Position numbers and translations under genes: made by a program
Shown here: in pieces, positions 16,321 through 25,255 of the stretch
Position numbering within the stretch: position 1 is the stretch's first letter
How the letters are laid out: each line of letters opens with the position of its first letter
Assembly: GCA_903642225.1 (NCBI GenBank)
Contig: CAHJWI010000001.1
Location: forward strand, 186,001-250,000
DNA: 64,000 nucleotides
Reading direction: 5' to 3'
Source: Acidobacteriaceae bacterium
GTDB taxonomy: Bacteria > Acidobacteriota > Terriglobia > Terriglobales > Acidobacteriaceae
The notes under the pieces: generated by a model
Seen by the model: only the letters and a program-made list of their open reading frames with translations
What the model was told of the DNA's origin: nothing
Database searches by the model: none

Positions 16321-17316
16321 ATGGCCAATTTTCTGGACCAACTCAAGCAGTACACGACCGTGGTTGCCGACACCGGCGATATGAAGTCGATGGAAAAGTT
16401 CAAGCCGACCGACGCGACGACGAATCCATCGCTGATTACAGCCGCCGCACAGATGCCGGAGTACAGCAGCATTGTGGATGACGTGCTGAAGGACGCCAAG
16501 GAGAAGGCCGGCGCAGATGCTGACGATAAGGCCGTCGCTGCTGCCGCGTTCAAGACCCTGGCCGTCGCTTTCGGCCGCAAGATTCTGGACATCGTCCCCG
16601 GCCGCGTCTCCACCGAGGTCGACGCCCGGCTGTCGTTTGACAGCGAGAAGACGATTGAGATGGCGCACGACATCATCAAGCAGTACGAGGATGCAGGGAT
16701 TGATCGCAAGCGCATTCTGATCAAAATTGCTTCTACGTGGGAAGGCATCAAGGCGGCGGAGAAGCTGGAGACCGAGGGCATTCACTGCAATCTGACCCTG
16801 CTGTTCGGCATGCACCAGGCGATTGCCTGCGCGGAGGCTAAGGTCACGCTGATCTCGCCGTTCGTCGGTCGCATTCTGGACTGGTACAAGAAGGACACCG
16901 GTAAGGACTACGAAGGCGCGGACGATCCCGGCGTGAAGTCGGTGACTGCGATCTATAACTACTACAAGAAATTTGACTACAAGACCGTCGTGATGGGCGC
17001 GTCGTTCCGCAACATTGGAGAGATTGAGGAGCTGGCGGGCTGCGATCTGCTGACCATCGCGCCCAAGCTGCTGGGCGAGCTGGACGGCAAGGAAGGCACG
17101 CTGGAAAAGAAGCTGGACTCGGCCAAGGCGAAGACCCTGGACATCCAGAAGATTGAGATGAACAAGGAGGTTTTCGAGAAGATGCACGCGGAAGACCGCA
17201 TGGCCCACGACAAGCTGAAGGAAGGCATTGAGGGCTTCTCGAAGGCGCTTGAGGAACTGGAAGAGCTGCTTGCGAAGCGGGTGGCGGAGTTGGACAAGGA
17301 ACCCGCGCACGCGTAG
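16321..17316 (+). CDS. tal: transaldolase
   Basis: Transaldolase moves a three-carbon dihydroxyacetone unit between sugar phosphates in the non-oxidative pentose phosphate pathway. The 331-residue protein has the signature 'TDATTNPSL' (30-38) and the Schiff-base lysine in 'RILIKIAST' (Lys135), and matches the E. coli TalB size class. GGGGAG lies about 8 bases before the ATG. It is monocistronic: a terminator follows directly. Confidence 0.96.
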   Translation: MANFLDQLKQYTTVVADTGDMKSMEKFKPTDATTNPSLITAAAQMPEYSSIVDDVLKDAKEKAGADADDKAVAAAAFKTLAVAFGRKILDIVPGRVSTEVDARLSFDSEKTIEMAHDIIKQYEDAGIDRKRILIKIASTWEGIKAAEKLETEGIHCNLTLLFGMHQAIACAEAKVTLISPFVGRILDWYKKDTGKDYEGADDPGVKSVTAIYNYYKKFDYKTVVMGASFRNIGEIEELAGCDLLTIAPKLLGELDGKEGTLEKKLDSAKAKTLDIQKIEMNKEVFEKMHAEDRMAHDKLKEGIEGFSKALEELEELLAKRVAELDKEPAHA

Positions 17317-17333
17317 GTGCGCCGTTAGAAACG

Positions 17334-17363
17334 AAGGGTGCCTCTTCAAGGAGGCACCCTTTT
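17334..17363 (+). terminator. Rho-independent terminator of tal
   Basis: The perfect stem GGGTGCCTC / GAGGCACCC (17336-17344 and 17351-17359) with a six-base loop is followed by TTTT, 18 bases after the tal stop. Confidence 0.85.
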
Positions 17364-17412
17364 GCGTTTGTGTCTCGTAAACCCGGTATCGTAGAAGGTG
17401 AACAGGAGAACG

Positions 17413-18123
17413 ATGCCCACGCTTGAGACCAACCAGCTTCTAGCCGTTGCAGTCGATGCCGCCGACTCTCGCAAGGCCGAAGATATCCGCATCCTCGCGC
17501 TTGACCCGAGTGAGAGCGCGCTGACCGACTACTTTTTGATTTGCAACGGCACCAACGAGCGTCAGAACGCCGCCATCGCCGACGAGATTGAAGGTCGTCT
17601 GAAGCGCGAGTTCGGCATTTACCCGAACTCCACGGAGGGTCGCCGCCAGGGCGAGTGGATCCTGATGGACTACGTGGACTTCGTGGTCCACATTTTTATG
17701 CCGGAAAAGCGCGAATACTACGGCCTGGAGCGGCTGCGCAAATCAGCCACGACGCTGAGTCCGGCGGAACTGAACGGCGAGATTGAAAAGGCAATCAGGG
17801 CGACGCGCAAGAAGAATCCGAAGGCTGCCGAGGCGGATGAGACAGCTGCGCCAAAGAAGGCTGCCAAGAGGGCCGCGGCTGCGCCCGCCGAGGAAACTGC
17901 GCCGGCAAAGCAGGGCGGTAAGACGGGCCGCAAGACTACCTCGAAGATTGCGATCGCCATCGCCGACGAAGCACCGGCGATGAAGAAGCCCGTTGCGAAG
18001 AAGACGGCTGCGGACAAGACAGCCGCGAAGAAGGCTGCACCGAAGCGCAACGTAACACCGCAGCCCGTCGCACGCAAAAAGCCTGCGGTTGAGAAGTCTG
18101 TCGCGAAGAAGACCGCCAAGTAG
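17413..18123 (+). CDS. rsfS: ribosome silencing factor RsfS with H1-like basic tail
   Basis: RsfS binds ribosomal protein uL14 and blocks 50S-30S joining when nutrients are low. Residues 1-115 are a complete RsfS domain ('DYFLICNGTNERQNAAIADEI', 'WILMDYVDFVVHIF', 'REYYGLERL'). The family normally ends near 105-130 residues, but here a tail of about 100 residues (135-236) consists mostly of Lys, Ala and Pro, like bacterial histone-H1-type proteins. ATG 17413 has CAGGAG just upstream. Two small membrane-protein genes follow on the same strand. Confidence 0.92.
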   Translation: MPTLETNQLLAVAVDAADSRKAEDIRILALDPSESALTDYFLICNGTNERQNAAIADEIEGRLKREFGIYPNSTEGRRQGEWILMDYVDFVVHIFMPEKREYYGLERLRKSATTLSPAELNGEIEKAIRATRKKNPKAAEADETAAPKKAAKRAAAAPAEETAPAKQGGKTGRKTTSKIAIAIADEAPAMKKPVAKKTAADKTAAKKAAPKRNVTPQPVARKKPAVEKSVAKKTAK

Positions 18124-18168
18124 AGCACGAGAGCACCTGCCGCAACATCCAAGCGGCAGGAGCTCTCT

Positions 18169-18528
18169 GTGAACGCTTTGTTGGACACGGCCAAGCTGTG
18201 GATTGAGTACCTGGCGCGTGCCGTTGAGATTGCGGCGGCAATTATCATCGGCATTGCCGCCGTGCAGGCTACGGTGCGCTCTCTCATCCTGTTCGTTCAG
18301 CCGAGTGCACCTCCAGAGGCTAAGAATGGGGTTCGACTTACTCTTGGGCGCTGGCTTGCGGTCGCGCTCGAACTTGAGCTTGCGGCGGACATCCTGAATA
18401 CCGCCGTAACGCCAAGCTGGACAGACATTGAGAAGCTTGCCGCCATCGCTGCGCTGCGAACCGCGCTGAACTTCTTCCTGGAGAAAGAAATCGAGCAAGA
18501 AGCGCAACCCGCGCAGATTGCGGCATAA
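18169..18528 (+). CDS. DUF1622 membrane protein
   Basis: This 119-residue inner-membrane protein has two or three hydrophobic helices ('VEIAAAIIIGIAAVQATV' and the region around 'LAVALELELAADIL') and the conserved 'LELELAADILNTAVTPSW' followed by 'LAAIAALRTALNFFLEKEI', the DUF1622 signature. Function is unknown. It starts with GTG at 18169, with AGGAG six bases upstream. It lies 45 bases after rsfS and just before a shorter relative, suggesting one operon. Confidence 0.85.
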   Translation: MNALLDTAKLWIEYLARAVEIAAAIIIGIAAVQATVRSLILFVQPSAPPEAKNGVRLTLGRWLAVALELELAADILNTAVTPSWTDIEKLAAIAALRTALNFFLEKEIEQEAQPAQIAA

Positions 18529-18590
18529 GCCACGATGAGCGCCGGTGCAGGCGAAGCAGTGGCGATACGGGATGCGTCTCGGAGGCCCTG

Positions 18591-18965
18591 ATGCTTCCCT
18601 TGGACACCCGGCTTATTCTGCTGGGCGGCACACTGGTGGATTGTGCGGCTGCCTTTGTCATTGCCTACTACGTTCTTGCAGCGCTTGCCACCATGGTGCG
18701 TGGTAACGGCAGCGATGCCGTGCGCCTGAAGGTTGCGGAAGGCGTTCTTGCAGCGCTCGGCTTCAGCGTTGCTGGAAGTTTGCTGAAGATCATCGCACTG
18801 CAAACCTGGCTACAGATTCGGCTGTTTGCCTTTGTGTTCCTGCTGCGAACGCTGCTGAAGCAGGTGTTTGCCTGGGAGGAGCGCAGGATTGTGGCAAGAA
18901 TCAAGAGACGAAGCGCCTTGCCAGCGAAAAGCATGAAGGGACCGGTTCGTTCTGGAACGGTCTGA
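18591..18965 (+). CDS. small membrane protein related to DUF1622
   Basis: This 124-residue protein has three hydrophobic segments and the sequence 'GVLAALGFSVAGSLLKIIAL' followed by 'IRLFAFVFLLRTLLKQVFAWEE', which parallels the DUF1622 neighbour in helix layout (acidic residues replaced by others in the second helix). It is likely a diverged duplicate or partner of that gene. CGGAGG lies six bases before the ATG. The C-terminus is strongly basic. Function unknown. Confidence 0.7.
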   Translation: MLPLDTRLILLGGTLVDCAAAFVIAYYVLAALATMVRGNGSDAVRLKVAEGVLAALGFSVAGSLLKIIALQTWLQIRLFAFVFLLRTLLKQVFAWEERRIVARIKRRSALPAKSMKGPVRSGTV

Positions 18966-18993
18966 CTGACTTACCCCTCTGTCGGAATGACGG

Positions 18994-21057
18994 CTAGGCC
19001 TCTTTCTTCTTGTTGCGGGGCCGGACCTTGAACCAGATGGGTGAGCCAATAAAGCGGAACTGCTCGCGGATGAGATTTTGCAGGAAGCGCTCGTAGCTGA
19101 AGTGCAGCTTAACGTCGCGGTCGGTGAACAGGACGAAGGTGGGCGGGGCGACGGCGGCCTGGGTCATGTAATAAATGCGGACGCGTCTGTTGTAGGGCAC
19201 GCCGGCGCGCTCAAAGTCGATGCCGTCGAGGAACTTGTTCATGCGGCCGGTGGAGATGCGCTTGCGGCGTTCGCGCGCGACGAGCTGGACTTTCTTGAAG
19301 ACCTCGTCGATGTTGACGCCGTCTTTCGCCGAGATGAAGAGCAGTGGCGCGTAGTCCAGGTATTTCAGCGAGTGACGAACCTGCTCGGTGTAGACCTTTT
19401 TATCTGCGGGTGCGGGGCCCTGTTCCGTGGTCTCCGCATCGCCGGCGCGGCGTGCATTCTGGCGCTCGGTGGTCACGATATCCCACTTGTTGACCACGAT
19501 GATCACGCTGCGGCCGCTCTCGTGCGCGTAGCCTCCGATGGTCGCGTCCAGGCCGGTCACGCCTTCGGTGGCGTCGATGATGAGCAGAGCGACGTCTGCG
19601 GCTTCAAGGTGTTTGCGTGCCATGATGACGGAGAGCTTCTCGGCCATCATGGTGGTCTTGCCCTTGCGGCGGATGCCGGCGGTGTCCACGAAGCGGAAGC
19701 TGTGACCATCGCGTTCGACGGTCTCGTCGACCGCGTCGCGGGTGGTGCCTGCGATGGGTGAGACGATGGCGCGGCCGGTGCCGGTGAGTGCGTTCAGCAG
19801 GGTGGATTTGCCGACGTTGGGCCGGCCGATGATGGCGACCTTGGTCTCGGTGGAGATGTGTTCGCCGTGGGAGCGCAGCTTGCGCTCGCGTGGCTTCTCT
19901 TTTCCGTCTTCGCTGTCCTCGTAGACTTCGTCGAGGTCGGCTTCTTCCGGCTCCAGATCCGGCAGAGCGGCACTCACGGCGTCCAGCAGGTCACCAACGC
20001 CGATGCCGTGTTCGGCGGAGACGGCGAAGACTTCCTTGAAGCCGAGCGTACGGAAGCCCTCGGCTTGGTGCGCCATCTTTTCGGAATCCATCTTGTTGAC
20101 TGCGAGGAAGATAGGTTTGCCGGAGCGCAGCAGCAGGCGTGCAAGCTCGAGATCGGGTGCGGCAAGCTCCGACCGGCCGTCGACCACCATGACGATAGCG
20201 CCAGCTTCTTCGAGAGCGATCTGTGCCTGGCGGAAGATTTCGCTTGGGATGAGGGCTTCGTCATCCGGCACAACGCCTCCGGTGTCGACGATGCGGAGAA
20301 GGCGCCCATCCCAGTCCACCTCACCGTAAATGCGATCGCGGGTGATGCCGGGTTCGTCGCCCACAATGGAGCGGCGCGAGCCTGTAAGGCGGTTAAAGAG
20401 GGTCGATTTGCCGACGTTTGGACGGCCGCAGATGGCGAACAGCGGCGCGGCTATGGAGTCGGATGGACGCGTGGCCTCCTCGATGAGGGGAAGCATGGAG
20501 GCGAAGGTGTTCTCGTCCTCGGGATCCGTAAGCTCGGCTGCGTAGAGACTGAGTGGAGGAAGTTCCTGCTCCGGCGCGTCTTCAGAGCCGAAGCCGCGGT
20601 TACCGCGGGCGGGACGCGCGTTTGGCTTTCTAGGGACCGCATCTTTTGCCGGTGTTTTGGCTGCGGGTTTGCTGACCCGCTTTGTCGAGCGCTCGTCGCC
20701 TTTTGCGGCTTTCGTTGCGGCTTTCTTTGCGGGTGCCTGCGCGGCGGCAGCGTCCGCGGCCTCTTGTTCGGCGGCGCGCGCGGCTTCCAGCGCCTCCCGC
20801 TCTTCCCTGGGCAGGGCGGCCGGGGCCAATTGGGCTCCAGTCACGTTGCGGCCCTTGGCGCGTTCCGGCGACTGGGTGCGGACCTTGGACTTGGAGAACG
20901 CCGCGGACTTCTTGGCAGACTGTTGCTTTCGGCCCTTGGGGGATGTCTTGCCCAGGGCGCCGGCGGAAGCTTTCGCCCCCTTGGGCGTGGCACCCTTGTG
21001 CGGGCGTGTCTGTGCGGAGCGGTGCTTTTTGCCGAGACGTTTCTTGGGCGGAGCCAT
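18994..21057 (-). CDS. der: ribosome biogenesis GTPase Der (EngA) with long basic N-terminal extension
   Basis: Der is a double-GTPase needed for 50S subunit assembly. Two GTPase domains follow each other: P-loops 'GRPNVGKST' at 211-218 and 411-418, each with DTGG/DTAG-type switch II, NKMD/NKWD and SA(E/K) motifs, then a C-terminal KH-like domain ('FVLFTDRDVKLHFSYERFLQNLIR'). The protein has 687 residues, against 440-490 normally. The extra 205 N-terminal residues are rich in Lys, Ala, Pro and Arg. The frame is unbroken and starts with ATG 21057. Confidence 0.95.
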   Translation of the reverse strand: MAPPKKRLGKKHRSAQTRPHKGATPKGAKASAGALGKTSPKGRKQQSAKKSAAFSKSKVRTQSPERAKGRNVTGAQLAPAALPREEREALEAARAAEQEAADAAAAQAPAKKAATKAAKGDERSTKRVSKPAAKTPAKDAVPRKPNARPARGNRGFGSEDAPEQELPPLSLYAAELTDPEDENTFASMLPLIEEATRPSDSIAAPLFAICGRPNVGKSTLFNRLTGSRRSIVGDEPGITRDRIYGEVDWDGRLLRIVDTGGVVPDDEALIPSEIFRQAQIALEEAGAIVMVVDGRSELAAPDLELARLLLRSGKPIFLAVNKMDSEKMAHQAEGFRTLGFKEVFAVSAEHGIGVGDLLDAVSAALPDLEPEEADLDEVYEDSEDGKEKPRERKLRSHGEHISTETKVAIIGRPNVGKSTLLNALTGTGRAIVSPIAGTTRDAVDETVERDGHSFRFVDTAGIRRKGKTTMMAEKLSVIMARKHLEAADVALLIIDATEGVTGLDATIGGYAHESGRSVIIVVNKWDIVTTERQNARRAGDAETTEQGPAPADKKVYTEQVRHSLKYLDYAPLLFISAKDGVNIDEVFKKVQLVARERRKRISTGRMNKFLDGIDFERAGVPYNRRVRIYYMTQAAVAPPTFVLFTDRDVKLHFSYERFLQNLIREQFRFIGSPIWFKVRPRNKKKEA

Positions 21058-21098
21058 GGTTGTACCTGCTTTGATTTAAGGGTAGCAGTCATGACGAA

Positions 21099-21133
21099 CC
21101 CACCCTCATCGCAAAAAGCGCGATGAGGGTGGG
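21099..21133. repeat. strong hairpin with acidobacterial repeat core
   Basis: A perfect 14-base stem, CCCACCCTCATCGC / GCGATGAGGGTGGG, with a seven-base A-rich loop, is followed by GCACCC. The core GATGAGGGTGGGGCACCC recurs between genes in Terriglobia (from memory). It lies between the der start and the convergently placed osmC stop, so it is not a simple terminator. Confidence 0.7.
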
Positions 21134-21204
21134 GCACCCAGCTGCAGTGCAGCGCGCGACAGCGGTGCGACTTCGGTCGAAGTAGCGCTTCGCCTTGTAG
21201 AGCG

Positions 21205-21636
21205 CTAAACGAGTTTGGCGTCGAGGGTGATGTCGGCTGCCTTGAGCAGGCGCGAGATGGGGCAGTTTTCTTTGGCACCCTTTGCGATCTCCGCGAACTT
21301 GTCTGCGTCAATGCCTGGGACGGTTGCCTCAGTGACCAGCTTGATGGTGGTGACAGTGGGCGCGCCGTTAATGAAGTCCAGCGTGAGTGTGGCGGCGGTC
21401 TTCACGTTGTCACCCTTGTGGCCGGCCTTCTCCAGTTCGGCGGAGAGCGCCATGCTGTAGCAGCCGGCGTGGGCCGCGGCGATGAGCTCCTCCGGATTTG
21501 TGCCTTTGCCGTGCTCGAAGCGCGAGGCGAAGGTGTAGGGCTGGTTTGAGACCGCGCCGGTGCCGGTGCTGATGGTGCCGTCACCGTCCTTCAAACCGCC
21601 GTTCCACTGTGCATTGCCTTTGTTTTCGATTGCCAT
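21205..21636 (-). CDS. OsmC-family peroxiredoxin-like protein
   Basis: This 143-residue protein has the OsmC/Ohr pattern. The two reactive cysteines are in 'HAGCYSMALS' and 'ENCPISRLL', and the Arg-containing 'ASRFEHGKGTNPEELIAAA' segment is present. Such proteins reduce organic hydroperoxides using thiols. The first residues 'MAIENKGNAQWNGGLKDG' match OsmC rather than Ohr. ATG 21636 has AAGGAAC upstream. Likely induced by stress in relatives, but no operator is visible here. Confidence 0.9.
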   Translation of the reverse strand: MAIENKGNAQWNGGLKDGDGTISTGTGAVSNQPYTFASRFEHGKGTNPEELIAAAHAGCYSMALSAELEKAGHKGDNVKTAATLTLDFINGAPTVTTIKLVTEATVPGIDADKFAEIAKGAKENCPISRLLKAADITLDAKLV

Positions 21637-21762
21637 GATGTTGTTCCTTTCGTCGGGCCGCTCGCGCGGCGCTTCCGTTGCCGATGATAAGCGCACGCCG
21701 GGCGCAAGCGGATGAATTGCGCACAATGCGGCGCAAGTGCCGGGTAGCTGCGGCCCCATGTT

Positions 21763-22980
21763 TCAGGTGGAAGTGTGAGACGGTGGTTCTGCCGCCGGGC
21801 GGAGCATGGGCGCGGAGAGATGGCCGGTGCGTTGCAGGACCTTACGGGCAAGGCCGGTGAGCGGCAACGCCGACAGATTGCTGAGGGGAAACCACTCGAG
21901 CGCCGGGGCCTGATCTGCCGCCCTGGGATGCAGGTCGGGATGGATCGCGGTGTCGGTGCCGGCCGGGGTCTCTGTTGCCGTCATGCTGTCCAGAACTTCC
22001 GCCTCGGTACCGATGTCGAAGATCTCCACGTAATAGTTGGTCCCGGTGATGCCGTGGCGCAGGCGCAGGCGCGGTGGTGCGTGGGGCAGGGTGCGCAGGG
22101 GTGGCAGTTCGAGCATGCCGGCCATAAGGGAGAGCTCCGAACTGCGCCGGTGCAGAAGAATCTGTGGTTCGGATGCGCCAAGGCGCTGTGGCTCGGATGC
22201 ACGGCGCTGCGTGAGTGCATAGCCAACGTGGGCGCTGCGCATGGCTGTGCGAGGCAGCGTGGTGTGTTCGCCGCGGGTGCGGCACCAGTCGAAGACGGGG
22301 CACTGCAGGCAGAGTGGGCCGCGCGGAAGGCAAACGGTGGCACCCAGCTCCATCATGGCCTGATTGCTGTCGCCGGGGCTGCCGGTGTGAAGCAGCGCCT
22401 GGGCGAAGAGGGCGACAAAGGTTTCTGCGTGGGAGCCGGCCTGCTCCGGCCTGCCGGCGATGCGCAGAAGAACGCGTTCGACATTGCCATCCACAACGGC
22501 GACGGGTTCGCCAAAGGCGATGCTGGCAATGGCTGCAGAGGTGTATGAGCCGATGCCGGGGAGCGCTCGTAGTTCCACGGCTGTGCGTGGTAGGGTGCCG
22601 CCATGCTCCGCCACAAGAAAGCGTGCGGCGCGGTGCAGCATACGTGCCCGGCGATAGTAGCCAAGGCCACTCCACAGCGCCAGCACGTCTTCTTCCGGTG
22701 CAAGCGCAAGGGTGAGCAGTGTGGGATAGCGATGCAGAAAGCGCCGATAATGCTCGATCACCGCGTCGACACGGGTCTGCTGCAGCATGATCTCAGACAG
22801 CCAGGTGCCGTAGGGATCGTCAATGCCGCGCCACGGCAGTTCGCGCGCATTCAGGCGATACCAGGCGAGCAGCGAATCGCGGAAGACCTGCTGTTCGCCG
22901 GAGGAGAGGGGGAGAGTGTGCGTGGATGGCGGCCCGGCAGCGAGCCGAGGCCTGCCTCCCCGTTTGCTGGGTACCGGCAT
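21763..22980 (-). CDS. mutY: A/G-specific adenine glycosylase
   Basis: MutY removes adenine mispaired with 8-oxoguanine. The 405-residue protein has the helix-hairpin-helix 'LPGIGSYTSAAI', catalytic Glu63 in 'SEIMLQQTRV', the Asp164 of 'VVDGNVERVL', and a four-cysteine [4Fe-4S] loop at 217, 224, 227 and 233. A C-terminal NUDIX-like 8-oxoG-recognition domain follows. Between them lies an eight-residue tandem duplication 'ASEPQRLG/ASEPQILL'. It begins with ATG 22980 and ends 126 bases before osmC on the same strand. Confidence 0.95.
   Translation of the reverse strand: MPVPSKRGGRPRLAAGPPSTHTLPLSSGEQQVFRDSLLAWYRLNARELPWRGIDDPYGTWLSEIMLQQTRVDAVIEHYRRFLHRYPTLLTLALAPEEDVLALWSGLGYYRRARMLHRAARFLVAEHGGTLPRTAVELRALPGIGSYTSAAIASIAFGEPVAVVDGNVERVLLRIAGRPEQAGSHAETFVALFAQALLHTGSPGDSNQAMMELGATVCLPRGPLCLQCPVFDWCRTRGEHTTLPRTAMRSAHVGYALTQRRASEPQRLGASEPQILLHRRSSELSLMAGMLELPPLRTLPHAPPRLRLRHGITGTNYYVEIFDIGTEAEVLDSMTATETPAGTDTAIHPDLHPRAADQAPALEWFPLSNLSALPLTGLARKVLQRTGHLSAPMLRPAAEPPSHTST
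22162..22200. repeat. 24-base tandem duplication inside mutY
   Basis: CTGTGG(T/C)TCGGATGC occurs at 22162-22176 and 22186-22200, 24 bases apart, giving an in-frame eight-codon repeat in the linker of MutY. Confidence 0.8.
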
Positions 22981-23042
22981 CTTCCGTGAGTGTAACGCCT
23001 CACATAAGACACCGTTGTGCCAGGGTGCGACCGGGGAGCGCG

Positions 23043-23702
23043 TCAGGCCGAAGAGCTTTCAGGCGATGCAAGCAGCCCCTGAAAGTTTTCGATGAACTGC
23101 GCGACATGCAGGCCATCCACGAGGCCGTGATGGACGTGAATGGACACCGGCATAGTGCGGCGACTTCCCCCTTCGATCATTTTGCCGAAGGTGATCATCG
23201 GTGCGGAATCGTCGCCGCCAAAGTTGCGCGCATGCGAGATGGACGTGAAGTCCAGCCAGGGCAGGGTGGAGTAGCGGATAAGGTTGGGTGACAGCGGCCG
23301 ATCCAGGTCGTCGAGCCCACGGACACGTTCCACCTCCGCCGATGCCTGCTGCACGAAATCGTGGAGGTCTGCGGTGTAAGGGTAGTGGCCGAAGCCGATG
23401 GTGCCGTTGGTCCGGCCGACGGCACTGCCGCCATCGATCTGGTCGTATCGCCAAACGGCTCCATCGGCGATGCGCGTGCGGAAGTTTTCGACCCCATGGG
23501 CGGCGAGCAGCGACCGGTGCATGAGTGAAAGAAAGACGGACAGACCGTGCTGTTTGGCGTACACGTATGTCTCTGTGCAGTCCACGCGAAGGCAGACGCC
23601 GTGAAACGGTTCGCTGAACGCGCGAAAGAACTCGAAGAGCCTGCGGCGCTCCCAGGTGACCAGGTCGATGCTTTGCCGAACGGTGGAGAAGTGCGCCTGC
23701 AT
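23043..23702 (-). CDS. chloramphenicol acetyltransferase-like protein
   Basis: This 219-residue protein has the type-A CAT fold pattern: 'VTWERRRLFEFFRAFSEP' at the start, and the catalytic 'VHHGLVDGLHV' (192-199) with the HHxxxDG of the active-site His and Asp. The family transfers acetyl from acetyl-CoA to chloramphenicol or related hydroxyl compounds, and many environmental members lack proven resistance. 'FGGDD' in place of the usual mid-chain residues suggests a divergent member. It stands alone, divergent from a small membrane protein. Confidence 0.82.
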   Translation of the reverse strand: MQAHFSTVRQSIDLVTWERRRLFEFFRAFSEPFHGVCLRVDCTETYVYAKQHGLSVFLSLMHRSLLAAHGVENFRTRIADGAVWRYDQIDGGSAVGRTNGTIGFGHYPYTADLHDFVQQASAEVERVRGLDDLDRPLSPNLIRYSTLPWLDFTSISHARNFGGDDSAPMITFGKMIEGGSRRTMPVSIHVHHGLVDGLHVAQFIENFQGLLASPESSSA

Positions 23703-23832
23703 GAGGTGATGGTAGCGGAGCCGTGTCTGCCGTTGGAACAGGCTGTGTAAATGCGCGACACTACGGTTATTCGAGGGATCCGGCTGACGATAAGCGTGGA
23801 GAACGCAAGAAGTGCTTAAGGGAAGTGTCTGA

Positions 23833-24372
23833 ATGCAACTGCACTATGAGTGGGAGCCTGAGGAGTGGCGTGAGGCGTTAACGCTGGCCAGTGCCGGACC
23901 GGGTCGTCCGGGCAAACCCGTGATGACCTATGCCGTGGTGTGCATTATGGCGGCCGGTTCATTGGGGGAACTGGTCAATGCAGTACGCGCCAGCACTCAG
24001 GCGCAGTTCAGCGGGTCGCTGCTGCCGTTACTATTATTTGCTGCTGCAATAGTGGTGGCAGCACAGATCTACACACGTGCGATTACCCGCCAACGCCGGC
24101 TGGCGCCACTGCCCACCATGCCGCAGGGAACCCAGCATATGCACCTGAGCGAGGGCGGCTGGCGGGTCGCGCACGTCGACGCCATTTGCCATGAGACGGA
24201 ACGGCCCTGGACAGATTTGCAGGAGCAGCGCAAAGGCAGACGCAGCCTAATTCTGCTGGGCGTGGGCAATACCTTTGCAGCGCTGCCCTTGCGCGTTCTG
24301 AGTGCGACCCAAGGCAGCCATCTGCACCGGTTGCTGAAACGCAAGCTGCACAAGACCGTACCAGCGACTTAA
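23833..24372 (+). CDS. YcxB-like membrane protein
   Basis: This 179-residue protein has two adjacent hydrophobic helices (about 32-50 and 62-80), followed by a soluble beta-rich domain with 'HLSEGGWRVAHVDAICHE' and 'ERPWTDLQEQRKGRRSLILL', the layout of YcxB-like proteins. Function is unknown. The 'W(S/T)DL' strand corresponds to the conserved Trp of that family. It starts with ATG 23833 and is followed after 60 bases by the convergent end of a secreted-protein gene. Confidence 0.65.
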   Translation: MQLHYEWEPEEWREALTLASAGPGRPGKPVMTYAVVCIMAAGSLGELVNAVRASTQAQFSGSLLPLLLFAAAIVVAAQIYTRAITRQRRLAPLPTMPQGTQHMHLSEGGWRVAHVDAICHETERPWTDLQEQRKGRRSLILLGVGNTFAALPLRVLSATQGSHLHRLLKRKLHKTVPAT

Positions 24373-24433
24373 GCATGTGGGCTGGTTACTCCTGGCTTGT
24401 GCCGGGACCGGATACACCGGCAGCTTGCCGCTG

Positions 24434-25255
24434 CTATTTGCGCAGGTGAACAATGCGGAGGCCGTCGTCCACGAATTCGTCGAAGAGAAAGCCAAGCGCA
24501 GCGCCACCGATGGAGCCGCCATAGCTCTGGAAGGTTTGCGAGGCGGTACGGTCACGTTCCGGAACAAAGACGTTGCTTGCGCCAGCAGCAACGGCGTAGC
24601 CGGCAAGGAGCGGTACGTTGATGCGTTTGCTGCCACTGTCACTGCGTGTGATGACAGTGCGCGTGGCTGCGTAGATGGCGCGGTTGACAAGTTTGTGGTC
24701 GCGGCCAAGCTCGTAGTAGCGCGGATCGTCATGGAAGACGGGGGCGAACACCGCGTCCGTTGCCAGCGTTTGCATGGTTCCGCGAGCTGCCGCAGCGCCA
24801 TAGCGCTGGCCGAACGGGCCCCAGCCCTGGCCGTAGTGCGGTGCGGAATCAACTGCCTGCGAGTACGCGGCGGAGAAGGCCCAGGCAACGATGTTGAACG
24901 GGGACACGGCCTGCACAAAGCCGAATGTCACTTTTTGACCGCCGGAAAGCGATTGCGCAGACTGGCCGGGCAGGATGACGCCACTGTATCGAGGTGCAAT
25001 GTTTGTAGCGGACGTGGCGAGCGATGGAGCGCCTGCCTGATCCATGTCGTCCGCCGATGCGGAGGGCGCAGATGGCAGATCGTCGGAAGAAGAGCTGCTG
25101 GCTGGAGAACCGACTGCGGGTGCAACGGTTGCGAGATCTGGAGCTGGCGTGTTGGCAAGCGCAAGCAGAGTTTGCCCACGCATAGGTACAGCAGAGACGC
25201 AGAGTAGAACGGCCGCGACTGGCAGGGCAGAATGAAACGGTAAATCTAGGCGCAT
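24434..25255 (-). CDS. secreted protein of unknown function
   Basis: This 273-residue protein has a signal peptide of about 25 residues ending 'PMRGQT', a Ser/Ala-rich disordered stretch (45-75), and a conserved-looking region with 'PFNIVAWAFSAAYSQAVDSAPHYG' and 'VFHDDPRYYELGRDHKLVNRAIYAATR'. Gly/Ala-rich amphipathic helices near the end resemble a small membrane-associated protein. I recall similar proteins as hypothetical in Acidobacteria but cannot name a family. ATG 25255 has AGGAGA upstream. Confidence 0.65.
   Translation of the reverse strand: MRLDLPFHSALPVAAVLLCVSAVPMRGQTLLALANTPAPDLATVAPAVGSPASSSSSDDLPSAPSASADDMDQAGAPSLATSATNIAPRYSGVILPGQSAQSLSGGQKVTFGFVQAVSPFNIVAWAFSAAYSQAVDSAPHYGQGWGPFGQRYGAAAARGTMQTLATDAVFAPVFHDDPRYYELGRDHKLVNRAIYAATRTVITRSDSGSKRINVPLLAGYAVAAGASNVFVPERDRTASQTFQSYGGSIGGAALGFLFDEFVDDGLRIVHLRK

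Noticed and set aside
16291-17349. A 352-codon minus-strand frame opposite transaldolase
   Set aside because: Transaldolase is certain by its catalytic lysine and signature; overlap of the full gene on the other strand is very unlikely.
19858-21126. A 422-codon plus-strand frame opposite der
   Set aside because: Composition is Arg/Cys/Gly-rich without fold; the minus strand has two perfect GTPase domains.
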